Assembly: GCA_937911935.1 (NCBI GenBank)
Contig: CALDQH010000031.1
Span: forward strand, 1 to 21,131
Source of the DNA: an uncultured Bacteroidales bacterium
GTDB taxonomy: Bacteria; Bacteroidota; Bacteroidia; Bacteroidales; Paludibacteraceae
Direction of reading: 5' to 3'
DNA: 21,131 nt
Part shown: piece after piece, positions 1-7,213 of the stretch
How the letters are laid out: each line of letters begins with the position of its first letter
Position numbering within the stretch: position 1 is the first letter of the stretch
The notes under the pieces: generated by a model
What the model saw: the letters and a program-made list of their open reading frames with translations, nothing else
What the model was told of the DNA's origin: nothing
Databases searched by the model: none
Position numbers and translations under genes: made by a program

Positions 1-58
1 TCGAACCCTCGACCCATTGATTAAGAGTCAATTGCTCTACCAACTGAGCTACGGAGTC
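1..58 (-). tRNA. tRNA-Lys (anticodon CUU), 3' end cut by the window edge
   Basis: Read on the minus strand from 58, the sequence folds as a tRNA: acceptor GACTCCG, TA, D-arm GCTC/GAGC around AGTTGGTA, anticodon stem ATTGA/TCAAT closing the 7-nt loop CTCTTAA, then a variable loop and the start of the T arm (GAGGG, TTCGA). The anticodon is CUU, reading AAG lysine codons. The T-arm 3' half and the acceptor 3' strand lie outside the window, so the acceptor pairing cannot be checked. Confidence 0.93.
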
Positions 59-70
59 TTTTAGGACGCA

Positions 71-100
71 CAAAGATACTATTTTTCTACGAAAAACAAG
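71..100 (-). promoter_or_regulatory. Probable promoter of tRNA-Lys
   Basis: On the minus strand TATCTTTG (78-71) matches the Bacteroidota -7 consensus TAnnTTTG and lies about a dozen bases before the tRNA 5' end. A CTTG (100-97), 18 nt further upstream, could be a weak -33 box (consensus TTTG). It overlaps the 3' end of mntP, so the tRNA can be transcribed both on its own and from the operon above. Confidence 0.55.
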
Positions 101-665
101 TATGTTCTATCAATATTTTTGTGCCAATACCTATTAAAATAACCCCTCCTAATACACCCCATTTAAAGGAAAAACGTTTTCCTAAGTAGTAACCAACCTG
201 TGTACCTATCAAAGAAAACAAGAAACTTACAACACCAATACACATAACGGCTACACTCAACCAGTCAGGGAATGGCACAAATACGATGCCTGTTGCCAAA
301 GCATCAATACTGGTAGCTATGGCTAATAGAAAAATCTTGACAAAACCATAATGATTGTGTTCTTCTTCTATTTCGCAATTTGGCTGTTTAGAGGTAATTA
401 AATCTTCTTTAATCATCCTAGCCCCCAACACACCCAGAATGATAAAAGCCACCCAATGGTCGTACGAGGTGATGGTATCTGCAAAATATTGCATCAAGAA
501 AAATCCAAGTAGTGGCATCATTCCCTGAAACATACCAAAAGACATAGCCATCACAACCCACATTCCCCACATGGGTCTTCTTAAACAAGTGCTCTGGCTA
601 ATGGATACTGCCAAACAGTCCATTGCCAGAGCAATTGATAAAAATATAATCGTAAGTAAGTTCAT
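87..665 (-). CDS. mntP: Manganese efflux pump MntP
   Basis: A 192-residue polytopic inner-membrane protein of the MntP (YebN, DUF204) family, which exports Mn(II) and protects against manganese overload. Length matches the family (about 190). Two homologous halves are visible, each opening with a membrane helix carrying an acidic residue: AMDCLAVSI (Asp16) and TSIDALATG (Asp121). These correspond to the conserved transmembrane aspartates needed for transport. About six hydrophobic segments are present, with a charged acidic/His loop around residues 95-107 between the halves. It begins 4 nt after the transketolase stop, so it is presumably the second gene of that operon. The family is often controlled by a manganese riboswitch, but none is visible here, as expected for an internal operon gene. 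Function is inferred from family. Confidence 0.9.
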   Translation of the reverse strand: MNLLTIIFLSIALAMDCLAVSISQSTCLRRPMWGMWVVMAMSFGMFQGMMPLLGFFLMQYFADTITSYDHWVAFIILGVLGARMIKEDLITSKQPNCEIEEEHNHYGFVKIFLLAIATSIDALATGIVFVPFPDWLSVAVMCIGVVSFLFSLIGTQVGYYLGKRFSFKWGVLGGVILIGIGTKILIEHTCFS

Positions 666-669
666 TACC

Positions 670-2715
670 TTATTTTTGTGTTGCCAAGTAATCCATTACT
701 TGGTTGAAGATGTTTTCGGCATTGAAACCAAATTTCTCATCCAACACAGTATAAGGAGCCGAATGTCCAAAATGATCCAATCCGTAAATACGACCATTCA
801 AGCCCGCTAAACGTTGCATCGACAAAGGCAAGCCTGCGGTTAATGCAAAGATAGGCAACGAATAATCAATGACGCTACGAATGTAACTTTGTGGTTGTGA
901 GAAGAATAAACCTTCCGAAGGCACTGATACAATGCGTGCTTTAACACCAGCACGTTCTGCCAACAAAGCATCTGCATCTACCAAAGTAGAAACTTCAGAT
1001 CCACTTGCTAACAAGATAATATCGGGTGTACCATCCACATCTTTAACCACATAAGCACCTTTGGTTGTACCCAAAGCCTCTTGGTAAGCATTGCCTTTGC
1101 GAGGCAAATTCTTAACATTTTGACGAGACAAAATAAGCGCAGTTGGCGTGTCGCAATTTTCCAATGCCATTTTCCAAGCAACGGTTGTTTCGTCAACATC
1201 GGCAGGACGAAGTACCAACATCGAATTACGACCTTTGTGGTTCTTAACAGACTCCATCAAACGAACTTGCATTTCTTGTTCGATAGGTTGATGAGTAGGA
1301 CCATCTTCGCCTACACGGAACGCATCGTGCGACCAAACATAAATAACTTGCAAGCGCATCAATGCCGACATACGGAATGCAGGTTTCATGTAGTCTGAGA
1401 AAACAAAGAAGGTACCGCACACTGGAATAATACCACCATGCAAAGCCATACCATTCATGATACATGCCATAGCCAATTCACTAACACCAGCATGCAAGAA
1501 ACCGCCCGAAAAATCGCCTTTTACAAAGGGTTTGCTATTTTTTAAGAATCCTTCTGTTTTATCAGAGTTAGATAGGTCGGCAGACGAAACCACCATGTTT
1601 TCTACTTGTTCAGAGAATAATCCCAACATTGCACCCGATGCAGAGCGAGTAGCTTGATTGGCTTTTTGTTGAATAGAAGCGTAATCGATCTTAGGAATGT
1701 TTCCGCTGTAGAAATTGTGGAATTTGGTTGCCAATTCGGGGTTAGCAGTTTCCCAAGCTGCTTGTTCTGCGTGGCGTTTTGCCACCATTGCACGAAGCTC
1801 GGTTAAACGTTTTTGGTACATTTCTTGTACCTCGTCAAAAATAACAAATGGATTTTGTGGATCACCACCTAAATTTTTAACGGTATTATCGATAGAAGCA
1901 CCCGCTGCACCCAAAGGTTGTCCATGTGTAGATACCTTATTTTCATAGCTTTCGCCATTAGGACCTACCGCACCTTTACCCATTAGGGTTTTACCAATAA
2001 TTAAGGTAGGACGCTCGGTTTCTTCGTTGGCTTGTTTTAATGCAGTACGAATCTGAGCCGCATCGTTACCATTGATGGTAATTACATTCCAACCCCATGC
2101 TTGGTATTTCAAAGCGGTATCTTCGGCAGATACTTGATTAACAAAGGTAGAAAGTTGCACTTCGTTCGAGTCGAAGAACATGATTAGATTGCTCAAGCCC
2201 AATGTACCTGCGATACGACCTGCACCTTGCGAAATTTCTTCTTGAATACCACCGTCCGAAATAAAGGTGTAGATTTTATGTTTGGTCCATTCGCCAAAAC
2301 GAGCTGCCATAAAACGTTCTGCAATAGCAGCACCTACAGCCATGGTATGACCTTGTCCCAAAGGACCAGAGGTGTTTTCGATACCCAACTCAAAATTTAC
2401 TTCGGGGTGTCCTGGGGTACGACTGCCCCATTGACGGAAGGATTTTAAATCGTCCATGTTCAATTTGCCTATCATGGCTAATTGAGCATACAACATGGGA
2501 GACATATGACCTGGATCCAAGAAGAAACGGTCGCGATTTTCCCAAGTAGCATTATCGGGATCAAACACTAAAAACTCCGAAAACAATACGTTAATAAAAT
2601 CAGCACCGCCCATAGCACCGCCAGGGTGTCCTGATTTGGCTTTTTCTACCATTGAAGCCGCCAAAATTCGAATGTTATCGGCTGCACGATTTAAAAGTTT
2701 TATTTCGTTCATCAT
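670..2715 (-). CDS. tkt: Transketolase
   Basis: A 681-residue, full-length transketolase. It moves two-carbon ketol units between sugar phosphates in the non-oxidative pentose phosphate pathway, using thiamine diphosphate and a divalent metal, in the cytosol as a dimer. Diagnostic sites: His30 in GHPGGAMGG, His70 in DPGHMSP, GPLGQG at 117-122, the cofactor/metal motif beginning SDGG at 153, and Glu470 in VGEDGPTHQP, the catalytic glutamate that activates the cofactor. The motif starts with Ser rather than the usual Gly of GDG. Start: MMNEIK, two adjacent ATGs; either is possible. It is the first gene of a two-gene unit with mntP and has its own promoter upstream. Confidence 0.97.
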   Translation of the reverse strand: MMNEIKLLNRAADNIRILAASMVEKAKSGHPGGAMGGADFINVLFSEFLVFDPDNATWENRDRFFLDPGHMSPMLYAQLAMIGKLNMDDLKSFRQWGSRTPGHPEVNFELGIENTSGPLGQGHTMAVGAAIAERFMAARFGEWTKHKIYTFISDGGIQEEISQGAGRIAGTLGLSNLIMFFDSNEVQLSTFVNQVSAEDTALKYQAWGWNVITINGNDAAQIRTALKQANEETERPTLIIGKTLMGKGAVGPNGESYENKVSTHGQPLGAAGASIDNTVKNLGGDPQNPFVIFDEVQEMYQKRLTELRAMVAKRHAEQAAWETANPELATKFHNFYSGNIPKIDYASIQQKANQATRSASGAMLGLFSEQVENMVVSSADLSNSDKTEGFLKNSKPFVKGDFSGGFLHAGVSELAMACIMNGMALHGGIIPVCGTFFVFSDYMKPAFRMSALMRLQVIYVWSHDAFRVGEDGPTHQPIEQEMQVRLMESVKNHKGRNSMLVLRPADVDETTVAWKMALENCDTPTALILSRQNVKNLPRKGNAYQEALGTTKGAYVVKDVDGTPDIILLASGSEVSTLVDADALLAERAGVKARIVSVPSEGLFFSQPQSYIRSVIDYSLPIFALTAGLPLSMQRLAGLNGRIYGLDHFGHSAPYTVLDEKFGFNAENIFNQVMDYLATQK

Positions 2716-2746
2716 TCAAGAATATGAGTAAAATTGTTATTTTCCG

Positions 2747-2778
2747 CAAAGTTACTATTTTTCACGTATTTAAACAAG
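2747..2778 (-). promoter_or_regulatory. Promoter of the tkt-mntP operon
   Basis: On the minus strand TAACTTTG (2754-2747) fits the -7 consensus TAnnTTTG, and CTTG (2778-2775) sits 20 nt upstream, close to the TTTG -33 box at the standard 19-21 nt distance. The start of transcription would be about 25 nt before the tkt ATG. No operator or riboswitch fold is seen in the 116-nt gap. Confidence 0.65.
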
Positions 2779-2831
2779 AAAATTAGGTTACAACAGGCCA
2801 ATAGTTATCAACAATCAGCGTATCTACGACC

Positions 2832-3566
2832 CTATTTCTTATACGGAATTTGATAGGTCAAGTGATACAAAAAGCCAAACACCGTGTCTTCGTTATCAAC
2901 TCCATATCCTGGTATATAAGCGGGATAAGACGAGCTATTTTGGTAGTAATGACCAAAGGTTTTAACCTGCAAAGCAAGACCCATAAAAAACTGTTTATAG
3001 ATTTGTACCCTTACCCCAATCACAACTTCCATCCATCCAAAATGGGAATAACGATACGAATCAGAATAACTGCCTGTTTCTTGCCAATAACCATCCGACA
3101 ATTGTGCATTCGTCAGTCCATACCCCGTTAAACTATATCCATAACGCAATCCAGCATAAAAAACATGGTCGTATTTACGGGTAATTTTATAGTTCAAAAA
3201 GTTATAGTTTGCTCCTATTTTAAGGAATGCACCACTGGAGTTATATTGATAGGTATCTTGTTGTTGGTTGATGGCCATAAAGCCAATTTCTGCAACAGGA
3301 AATAACCGATGCCACAAACTCACATCAGCCGAAATCGAGGCTTCAAATTTACCTCCATTAAAGAGGGTCGCAACGGGATTAAATATATCGAGCGATAAAT
3401 AAGAACCTTGATATACAGGAACTTTTGATGTGTTTGCTGTTGTTTTAGCAGGCGTTTTAAGAGCCGTAGAGTCTAAACTCACCGCATTATCTTGTGCCCA
3501 AATCGAAAATGGCAAACACCACAAAATAAGCAATAAACTACATGTATATTTTAAGGTGTACATCAT
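2832..3566 (-). CDS. DUF6048-like exported beta-barrel protein
   Basis: A 244-residue protein with a signal peptide of about 24 residues ending SIWA before Gln25, then a Thr/Ser-rich linker (about 30-55). The remainder alternates polar and aromatic residues and contains many Gly/Tyr turns, as in outer-membrane beta strands; the end TYQIPYKK is close to a barrel-closing strand. I place it in the Bacteroidales family DUF6048, which commonly follows a DUF6452 gene as it does here; no molecular function is known. Its start overlaps the preceding gene by 29 nt, so translation is probably coupled. MM at the start leaves two possible ATGs three bases apart. Family assignment is from memory of the pattern; the envelope location is well supported by the signal peptide. 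Confidence 0.75.
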   Translation of the reverse strand: MMYTLKYTCSLLLILWCLPFSIWAQDNAVSLDSTALKTPAKTTANTSKVPVYQGSYLSLDIFNPVATLFNGGKFEASISADVSLWHRLFPVAEIGFMAINQQQDTYQYNSSGAFLKIGANYNFLNYKITRKYDHVFYAGLRYGYSLTGYGLTNAQLSDGYWQETGSYSDSYRYSHFGWMEVVIGVRVQIYKQFFMGLALQVKTFGHYYQNSSSYPAYIPGYGVDNEDTVFGFLYHLTYQIPYKK

Positions 3567-4014
3567 TTTCTACGTTGATTACATTAGGATTAAAAACCTC
3601 TATACGTGGCATTTCTAAACCACCATCCCACCAAGCCGAATCGACGGTATGAAACATAACACATCCACATTCCTCGCTGATAAGTTGCGGAAATGAATTA
3701 TGTGAAACCGTAAGAATGTATTGGCGTAAAACAGATTCGTCTGGGGTCGCTTTAAAAGAAATTTCGAAACTGGTCGAAGTCTCGTTTTGTTTTAAGGGTA
3801 GATAAATAACGTTTAATTTCGATACACCATCGTACAAAATAGAATCATTCCCCACTCCTTTTACGGTTACATTTTCTATATCCTTTGGTTTTAAAGCAGT
3901 TGAATCGACAAAAGACACACCTAACAAAGCCCGTTTGGGTAAGTAGCAATTGTTGGTACATGCAAACAAAAAGGCCGTCAGTAGCAGTATAAATGGAACA
4001 ACGATGCGACTCAT
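3538..4014 (-). CDS. DUF6452-like lipoprotein
   Basis: A 158-residue protein with a hydrophobic N-terminus ending in LLTAFLFAC, a lipobox with Cys19 as the likely lipidated residue, so it is probably membrane anchored. Further cysteines follow in NNCYLP and in EECGCVMFHTVD. The body looks like a small beta-rich domain (LNVIYLPL, TSFEISFKA, QYILTVSHN). This pattern, and its place directly before a DUF6048-type gene, fit the uncharacterised Bacteroidota family DUF6452. Start overlaps the nitroreductase stop by 4 nt (ATGA). Its C-terminus (VENDVHLKIYM) is encoded in the 29-nt overlap with the next gene. The two proteins probably act together in the envelope; their role is unknown. Confidence 0.72.
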   Translation of the reverse strand: MSRIVVPFILLLTAFLFACTNNCYLPKRALLGVSFVDSTALKPKDIENVTVKGVGNDSILYDGVSKLNVIYLPLKQNETSTSFEISFKATPDESVLRQYILTVSHNSFPQLISEECGCVMFHTVDSAWWDGGLEMPRIEVFNPNVINVENDVHLKIYM

Positions 4015-4520
4015 GACAAATAGGTTACCAATTGTTGCATTTCTTTTCGTTTTTTATCGGGAGCAACCGACTCTTTGGGCGCATATCCCATGGGGATAAG
4101 TACAATAGGTTCTTCGTTTTCGGGCAGTGTCAGCAAATCTTTGCAGGCCTGAACGTCAAAATTACATACCCAACACGTATTGATACCCAACTCGGCTGCC
4201 GCCAATACAACATGCTCTGTTATAATAGCAATATCTATATCGCAGTGATCCTTACCATCGTATCGATGCCAAGACTCATCGTGATTACCCGTGATTACCA
4301 GGCACATAGGAGCCTCTTTAAATGTTTCTCTGCGATAAATAGGCGCCATTTTTTGAAGCGTTTCGCCTTGCAAAACATAAATATGCCAGGGCTGTTTGTT
4401 TACAGCCGATGGGGCCAAACGGGCACATGCTAAAATATAATCCAAATCTGCCTGAGCAATTTTTTGGTCACTGTAGCGACGTTCTGAATATCGCTTTTGG
4501 CTTAATGTTAGAAAATCCAT
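4011..4520 (-). CDS. Nitroreductase family FMN oxidoreductase
   Basis: A 169-residue flavoprotein of the nitroreductase fold. The FMN-phosphate segment RYSERRYSD lies near residue 10, SAVNKQPWHIYV near 38-49 contains the usual SxxNxQPW flavin contact, and GYAPKES near the C-terminus matches the family's G(Y/W)P-type ending. Length is typical of the short single-domain class. Substrate cannot be read from sequence; the family reduces nitro compounds, quinones or other acceptors with NAD(P)H. Its start shares one base with the upstream stop (TAATG) and its end overlaps the next gene by 4 nt. A second, only distantly similar nitroreductase lies at 11764. Confidence 0.9.
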   Translation of the reverse strand: MDFLTLSQKRYSERRYSDQKIAQADLDYILACARLAPSAVNKQPWHIYVLQGETLQKMAPIYRRETFKEAPMCLVITGNHDESWHRYDGKDHCDIDIAIITEHVVLAAAELGINTCWVCNFDVQACKDLLTLPENEEPIVLIPMGYAPKESVAPDKKRKEMQQLVTYLS

Positions 4521-5047
4521 TATACCGAGAAATACGTTTTAAGTTCAGTTTTAAGACACGAAATAGCCACCATCGTAGGTGCAGCGTTGGAATTTTGATA
4601 AGTTGTCAAAATAGCATTTGCCAAATCGGACGATGGTCCTTGCGGATCTACCTGTGCTGCACAAGCATTGATCAATTGTACGATGCTTTCTTTGGCATTT
4701 TTGACTACTTCCCACGCTTGTTCGCTCACATATACTTGTTGTGCTACATTGTGTTCATACTCTGCTCGGATAACCGTAAGCAAAGCGGCATGCAACTGAA
4801 TAGCTGTATAAGCCTCCGATTGGGTTCTTACCAACAACGAATCGGGTGTAATGCGTTCCAAGAACAACACCAATCTTTCGTATGCTGTAAAACGAATAGG
4901 TGTCACGTTCTTTTGATTTTCCTTATACAACAAATAGCGTTGACGCGATTCTTGTTGCTGAAAAAATTTATTTTGCAAAACCCATACAACAGCCAATACT
5001 ACACACGCTGGAATGGTATATTTTAGTATTTCCAAAAAAGCATCCAT
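4520..5047 (-). CDS. Uncharacterised membrane-anchored protein, conserved in Bacteroidota (DUF7935-like)
   Basis: A 175-residue protein with one N-terminal membrane helix (about 7-25, TIPACVVLAVVWVLQ) followed by a charged, helical cytosolic part. The segment KNVTPIRFTAYERLVLFLERITPDSLLVR (in pieces: TPIRFTAYERL, FLERITP) is the recognisable signature of a family found widely in this phylum, recently numbered DUF7935 as far as I recall. Helices rich in Ala, Gln and Leu run through the middle (QLHAALLTVIRAEYEHN, VYVSEQAWEVV). No catalytic motif is seen and no function is known. It sits 8 nt after the glycosyltransferase gene and its stop overlaps the nitroreductase start, so it is an operon member. 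Confidence 0.7.
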   Translation of the reverse strand: MDAFLEILKYTIPACVVLAVVWVLQNKFFQQQESRQRYLLYKENQKNVTPIRFTAYERLVLFLERITPDSLLVRTQSEAYTAIQLHAALLTVIRAEYEHNVAQQVYVSEQAWEVVKNAKESIVQLINACAAQVDPQGPSSDLANAILTTYQNSNAAPTMVAISCLKTELKTYFSV

Positions 5048-5055
5048 CTTGTATT

Positions 5056-6009
5056 TTATTTAATTTGTTTTTCAATTTGATAATTATTTCTCTCTTGCGA
5101 CGAACGACTGATTAGTTCGCCTAAAAATCCTGTCAAAAAGAGTTGTGTTCCTAAAATCATGGCAACCAACGATAAATAAAAATACGGACTATCTGTTACC
5201 AACGGAGCACGTACTCCTTTGTATATAGCGTATAGTTTACCCGCTCCAACTGCCATAACTGCCAACAAGCCTAATATAAACATCAAGCTTCCTAACACTC
5301 CAAAAAAGTGCATGGGTTTTACACCAAATTTAGACAAAAACCACAGTGTAAGTAAGTCTAAGTAGCCATTTACAAAACGATTAAATCCAAATTTACTTTG
5401 TCCAAATTTGCGAGCTTGGTGCTGCACTTCTTTTTCGCCAATTTTGCTAAATCCAGCTGATTTTGCCAAATAAGGAATGTAGCGGTGCATTTCGCCATAT
5501 ACCTCAATGGTTTTGATTACCTGTTTACGATAGGCTTTCAAGCCACAATTAAAATCGTGCAATTTTACACCCGATACTTTTCTGGCAGTTGCATTGAACA
5601 ATTTACTGGGCAAGTTTTTGGTAAAAACAGGGTCATAGCGTTTCTTTTTCCAACCCGAAACCAAATCATAACCCTCGTTTACAATCATGTTGTATAGTTC
5701 TGGAATCTCATCGGGACTATCTTGCAAATCGGCATCCATGGTAATAACCACATCGCCTTGCGCAGCTTCAAAACCACAATACAAAGCTGGCGATTTTCCA
5801 TAATTGCGTCTAAATTTAATACCCTTTACTTCGGGGTGTTTCGCTGCCAACGACTCGACAACTTGCCAAGATTGGTCGGTACTACCGTCGTCAATAAAAA
5901 TAACCTCATACGCATATTGATGAGCATCGGCTACTTTTTTTATCCACAGGAATAATTCTTGGAGCGATTCCTCTTCGTTGTACAATGGTATAACTACTGA
6001 TATATTCAT
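5056..6009 (-). CDS. GT2 polyprenyl-phosphate-type glycosyltransferase
   Basis: A 317-residue glycosyltransferase of the DPM1/GtrB/ArnC type, which moves a sugar from a nucleotide donor to a polyprenyl phosphate at the inner membrane. Visible are SVVIPLYNEEESL (3-15), the donor-binding FIDDGSTDQSW, the metal-binding DADLQDSP near residue 93, and NCGLKAYRKQV near 155. After the catalytic domain come two membrane helices (about 235-260 and 275-300), typical for this subgroup. The exact sugar is not readable. Start overlaps the DUF4199 stop by 4 nt (ATGA). The pairing of this enzyme with a DUF4199 membrane protein recurs in Bacteroidota, suggesting a shared envelope glycan task (inference). Confidence 0.9.
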   Translation of the reverse strand: MNISVVIPLYNEEESLQELFLWIKKVADAHQYAYEVIFIDDGSTDQSWQVVESLAAKHPEVKGIKFRRNYGKSPALYCGFEAAQGDVVITMDADLQDSPDEIPELYNMIVNEGYDLVSGWKKKRYDPVFTKNLPSKLFNATARKVSGVKLHDFNCGLKAYRKQVIKTIEVYGEMHRYIPYLAKSAGFSKIGEKEVQHQARKFGQSKFGFNRFVNGYLDLLTLWFLSKFGVKPMHFFGVLGSLMFILGLLAVMAVGAGKLYAIYKGVRAPLVTDSPYFYLSLVAMILGTQLFLTGFLGELISRSSQERNNYQIEKQIK

Positions 6010-6530
6010 GATCGAGTATTGTTTTTCTTTTGTTTAAAGCGAATAATCAACAGATAAATTAAACCTAAAATAGCACCTGCAAAACCATTGTTTGCAATAC
6101 TATTCGTAGCCAATTGCAAGGGAGTTGGCAAGACAATGGTATCTGCAATTTGCTGAAAATTAGCTGCTATATCGGGATAAACCTTAGCAGTAATTTGAAT
6201 ATTTTCCAGTAAATTTTGGTATAAAGTATCGATATAATCGGGCGATATATAGGCATAAAAAACATATTGCACCAAACTAATGATTAACGATGCAAAGACA
6301 AACAAGAAGATGGTAAAACTGACAATAGGCAACTGTTCGTTTTGTGCATAGCTTTTTTTGACCAACGAATAAGCATAAAAAGGAACAGCAATGCTACAGC
6401 CAATGTATAACAATAGACAGGGAATACAGATCAATAATAATTGCATATACGAATGCATGGTCACTTCTGCCGCAAATTGAGCCAACAAAAGAAGGGCTAA
6501 ATAAGGGGCGTATGCAGCTGCATATTTCAT
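6006..6530 (-). CDS. DUF4199-family membrane protein
   Basis: A 174-residue protein with four hydrophobic helices (about residues 5-23, 28-52, 68-92 and the C-terminal 145-166), a polar loop between helices 3 and 4, and a basic C-terminal tail RFKQKKNNTRS. Length, helix spacing and position before a GT2 gene fit DUF4199, function unknown. Start choice: an in-frame ATG at 6554 would add eight residues, but the ATG at 6530 is preceded at 4 nt by AGGTGA (6540-6535), a good Shine-Dalgarno, and gives the usual N-terminus running straight into helix 1. It is the first gene of the six-gene minus-strand operon. Confidence 0.78.
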   Translation of the reverse strand: MKYAAAYAPYLALLLLAQFAAEVTMHSYMQLLLICIPCLLLYIGCSIAVPFYAYSLVKKSYAQNEQLPIVSFTIFLFVFASLIISLVQYVFYAYISPDYIDTLYQNLLENIQITAKVYPDIAANFQQIADTIVLPTPLQLATNSIANNGFAGAILGLIYLLIIRFKQKKNNTRS

Positions 6531-6576
6531 AAAATCACCTCTAAACATAAACATGCATATTATTATAATTGATATG

Positions 6577-6607
6577 CAAAGTTAATTAAATAATGATGTT
6601 GGACAAG
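6577..6607 (-). promoter_or_regulatory. Promoter of the DUF4199-GT2 operon
   Basis: On the minus strand TAACTTTG (6584-6577) matches TAnnTTTG, with CTTG (6607-6604) 19 nt upstream as a -33-like box. It repeats the same pair of boxes seen before tkt. It faces away from the SRP RNA promoter about 75-100 nt further on. Confidence 0.6.
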
Positions 6608-6680
6608 GGTACATTGCGTTTAATTTTGCTACTTTTTGATTTTTTTCGGGGCAATCGATTTTTAAATCCAAAAATTGCAT

Positions 6681-6688
6681 TATATTTG
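6681..6688 (+). promoter_or_regulatory. -7 box of the SRP RNA promoter
   Basis: TATATTTG fits TAnnTTTG exactly and ends 6 nt before the predicted RNA 5' end at 6694, the right distance for a start at the first G of the terminal stem. No clear TTTG lies at -33; only T-rich sequence is present there (6659-6663). Confidence 0.6.
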
Positions 6689-6693
6689 CACTC

Positions 6694-6796
6694 GGAAAGG
6701 TTCTGCACGACCAGCTCCCTTTGAATCCCCCAGGGCTTGACCGCAGCAAGGGTAATTAGGTTGAGCGGTGCGATGCAGATCGCCTTTCCTTTTTTT
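6694..6796 (+). ncRNA. ffs: Signal recognition particle RNA (4.5S, bacterial small type)
   Basis: A hairpin-shaped RNA of about 96 nt plus T-run. GGAAAGG (6694-6700) pairs with CCTTTCC (6783-6789), and TCTGCA/TGCAGA continues the stem. The SRP-specific apical domain is present: CAGG (6731-6734) opposite AGCA (6744-6747) forms the symmetric loop that binds Ffh, flanked by GAATCCCC and AAGGGTAA. The apex between the GC/GC pairs reads TTGACC instead of the usual GNRA tetraloop. Seven T follow the closing stem (6790-6796), so that stem also acts as the terminator. The RNA partners Ffh/FtsY in targeting membrane proteins. Confidence 0.93.
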
Positions 6797-6832
6797 ATAA
6801 TAATATTTTATCTAATCCTTAAATACCCTATC

Positions 6833-7213
6833 ATGTCAAAATCATCTAATGCAAGCACAGAACACAACGTTATTGTAAACGGCACGTTTATCAAAGGTGA
6901 CATTACCACAGATGGAGATTTTCGTGTAGATGGCAAAATAGAAGGTACTGTTGTTTCTAAAGGTCGTGTGATTGTTGGACTAAACGGATACATTTCGGGC
7001 ACCATCAAAGCCAACAACATCGACATCATGGGTAGCGTAGAAGGTACCATCATTGCATTAGATACCCTTTCTTTAAAATCGTCTGCCAAAGTAAAAGGCG
7101 ATATTCAAACCTGCATTTTGGACATTGAGCAAAAAGCCGAATTTAACGGAACCTGCTCCATGGGCAAAAACAACGAACCTGCACCACAAAACCCTAAAAA
7201 TCAAAAGAAATAG
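6833..7213 (+). CDS. Bactofilin family protein
   Basis: A 126-residue bactofilin (DUF583). These proteins form right-handed beta-helices that polymerise without nucleotides into cytoskeletal filaments linked to cell shape and wall synthesis. Repeated short strands with Gly turns are visible: VIVNGTFIKGDITTDGDFRVDGKI then EGTVVSKGRVIVGLNG, ISGTIKANNIDIMGSVEGT and SAKVKGDIQ; short disordered tails lie at both ends (SSNASTEH and EPAPQNPKNQKK). Start ATG at 6833 gives the family N-terminus. A longer reading frame back to a TTG at 6737 is rejected because it runs through the SRP RNA and its terminator. It may be expressed by read-through from the SRP RNA or from an unseen promoter in 6797-6832. 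Confidence 0.9.
   Translation: MSKSSNASTEHNVIVNGTFIKGDITTDGDFRVDGKIEGTVVSKGRVIVGLNGYISGTIKANNIDIMGSVEGTIIALDTLSLKSSAKVKGDIQTCILDIEQKAEFNGTCSMGKNNEPAPQNPKNQKK

Noticed and set aside
666..760. Manganese riboswitch before mntP
   Set aside because: The space before mntP is transketolase coding sequence with a 4-nt gap; no leader exists.
2800..2831. DnaA box / origin (TTATCAACA near 2809)
   Set aside because: A single imperfect site with no cluster, no dnaA and no AT-rich unwinding region beyond the background.
4409..5026. 205-codon plus-strand frame
   Set aside because: Antisense to the nitroreductase and small membrane protein genes; Cys/Phe/Arg-rich with no family resemblance.
6531..6554. 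Upstream ATG (6554) of the DUF4199 gene
   Set aside because: It adds eight residues not needed by the fold and ignores the Shine-Dalgarno AGGTGA directly before ATG 6530.
6737..6832. N-terminal extension of the bactofilin to TTG 6737
   Set aside because: It would translate the SRP RNA and its terminator; the ATG at 6833 gives the family N-terminus.
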